From Pollutiaquabacter aromativorans (GTDB taxonomy: Bacteria; Bacteroidota; Bacteroidia; AKYH767-A; 2013-40CM-41-45), in contig CP185379.1 in the NCBI GenBank assembly GCA_049177215.1, positions 1,550,001-1,614,000 of the forward strand: a stretch of 64,000 bases of DNA, read 5' to 3'. Shown in pieces: positions 63,134-64,000 of the stretch. Each line of letters opens with the position of its first letter. Positions within the stretch are counted from its first letter, which is position 1. Below the pieces are notes generated by a model. The model did no database searches and had not been told where the DNA came from. It was given only the letters and a program-made list of their open reading frames with translations. The position numbers and the translations under genes were made by a program.

Positions 63134-64000
63134 TCATTGAAATCCGAAGTTGGATTTGATCTTGGCACGCTCCTCCATCAACTGCGAAAAAGTGTAATGG
63201 ATGATAAAGAGACTTGCGACAAAGAACGGAATAGCCGGGATCTTGTATCGAACCAGACTTCCAAAATTTGAGGTTGTCAAGCCGACAGAAAATGCGAAGA
63301 AAAGACTGAAGAACACACTGAAGAACAAGATGTGATGCCTGAACATCAGCAGGAACAGATTGTATACGCGCATTTTCAGGATCAGGTAAAGGGTGATGAT
63401 CAGGAGTAGGAAATTCTCTATGCCTGACATGATCATGCCGGGACTGTAGGACTCCCATAAATAAGGACGGAACAAGGCTGCATTGATGGCTGCCGGAGCC
63501 TTTCCGATCATTCCCGGGATGGTTGGATCGAAATCCCCGATATCAAAAGAAGCACCCTGATAGTAATCCTGCTTCAGATCCTGGTTGGTCACGAACGCCT
63601 TATCAATTACACGGTTGACCGAGTATTCACCCAGCGTTTCTCCCATGACGCGCAACATGAAATATCCGGAAAGACCGGAAATGACTACCAGGATCGGAGC
63701 GATTGATGCGCGGACCAGCGGATTGATCATCTTGGAAAGTTGAAAGCCAACCAGCCACAGGATCGAACCCGGCAGCACTGCAAAGAAAATGTAGGGCTTG
63801 ATCTTGATCAGGAGATAAGAGCTGATCAATAGTAAGATAATATTCTTCCAAGAGTGTGTACGGATTTTCATCAAATGATAAAAACTGGAAGTAAATAAGG
63901 CCACCATCGCAAAAGTGATCGAATCTTTCAATAACCCTGAGCCCCAAAATACCACCGAAGGCATGAACAGAAATGCAATCGCCATCTGTCGTTGCAACTG
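63134..64000 (-). CDS. Polytopic membrane protein, 5' end outside the window
   Basis: At least 288 residues of an integral membrane protein, cut at the right edge; the open frame continues past 64000 so the N-terminus is not seen. About seven hydrophobic helices (AIAFLFMPSVVFWGSGLLKD, ILLLISSYLLIKIKPYIFF, and others), with a long extracytoplasmic loop (TNQDLKQDYYQGASFDIGDF) and FRPYLWESYSPGMIMSG. No transport motif is seen. Given the locus, a Wzy-like polymerase or a GT-C type enzyme is possible, but this is a guess. It converges with the methyltransferase across two bases. Confidence 0.65.
   Translation of the reverse strand, partial: QLQRQMAIAFLFMPSVVFWGSGLLKDSITFAMVALFTSSFYHLMKIRTHSWKNIILLLISSYLLIKIKPYIFFAVLPGSILWLVGFQLSKMINPLVRASIAPILVVISGLSGYFMLRVMGETLGEYSVNRVIDKAFVTNQDLKQDYYQGASFDIGDFDPTIPGMIGKAPAAINAALFRPYLWESYSPGMIMSGIENFLLLIITLYLILKMRVYNLFLLMFRHHILFFSVFFSLFFAFSVGLTTSNFGSLVRYKIPAIPFFVASLFIIHYTFSQLMEERAKIKSNFGFQ

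Overview
The window reads as chromosomal DNA of a Bacteroidota bacterium. The signs are -7 boxes of the form TAnnTTTG in front of several genes (ferredoxin, recA, FKBP, wza, gmd), a secreted PKD-domain protein with a type IX secretion sorting domain, and families typical of the phylum (DUF5916/CBM9 barrel protein, DUF2723, DUF1015, head GIN/DUF2807, PspC-PadR module). Base composition is about 50% GC. I cannot place it below phylum from sequence alone. I see no rRNA, tRNA, CRISPR array, transposase or phage gene.

Left part (1-34.2 kb) is mixed housekeeping. First come a two-cluster ferredoxin, a class V aminotransferase and DUF1015 (probably serine-related). Then follows a light-damage/redox block on the minus strand, 5.4-10.9 kb: SDR, a tiny DUF2256 zinc-ribbon protein not called by ordinary ORF length cutoffs, glutathione peroxidase, ABC-2 exporter, LolA-like protein and an FeS-containing photolyase, most of them translationally coupled. 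After it lie YggS, an EamA transporter, a frameshifted DUF2723 gene, aroQ, xerD, a GH16-like protein, DUF486, a DUF5916 barrel, an acyl-CoA carboxylase beta subunit, a MazG-like protein, the thrS-infC-rpmI-rplT translation operon (infC starting on ATC), a TPR lipoprotein, recA, a lipid A-type acyltransferase, a double GNAT, and a DUF2807-PadR-PspC stress operon with a palindromic candidate operator over its promoter.

Right part (34.3-64 kb) is one large exopolysaccharide/capsule locus. It holds outer-membrane export lipoprotein Wza, tyrosine autokinase Wzc with a Tyr-Gly repeat tail, a WecA-like initiating transferase, GDP-fucose synthesis (gmd, fcl), an RmlC epimerase, the Wzm/Wzt ABC exporter, eight glycosyltransferases, four methyltransferases, a sulfotransferase-like protein, a left-handed beta-helix acyltransferase and a sugar epimerase. 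Unusually, Wza/Wzc machinery and a Wzm/Wzt exporter sit together. The cut-off membrane protein at the right edge could be a polymerase. rdgB lies inside the locus on the opposite strand.

The most unexpected structure is non-coding: at least twelve arrays of degenerate 7-bp repeats sit between genes from 1.37 to 29.1 kb. Units drift from copy to copy, most arrays come as convergent (inverted) pairs, and several begin inside the stop codon of the preceding gene. One such gap also carries two tandem 37-bp hairpin elements that differ by a compensatory base-pair change. None of these arrays occurs in the polysaccharide locus.
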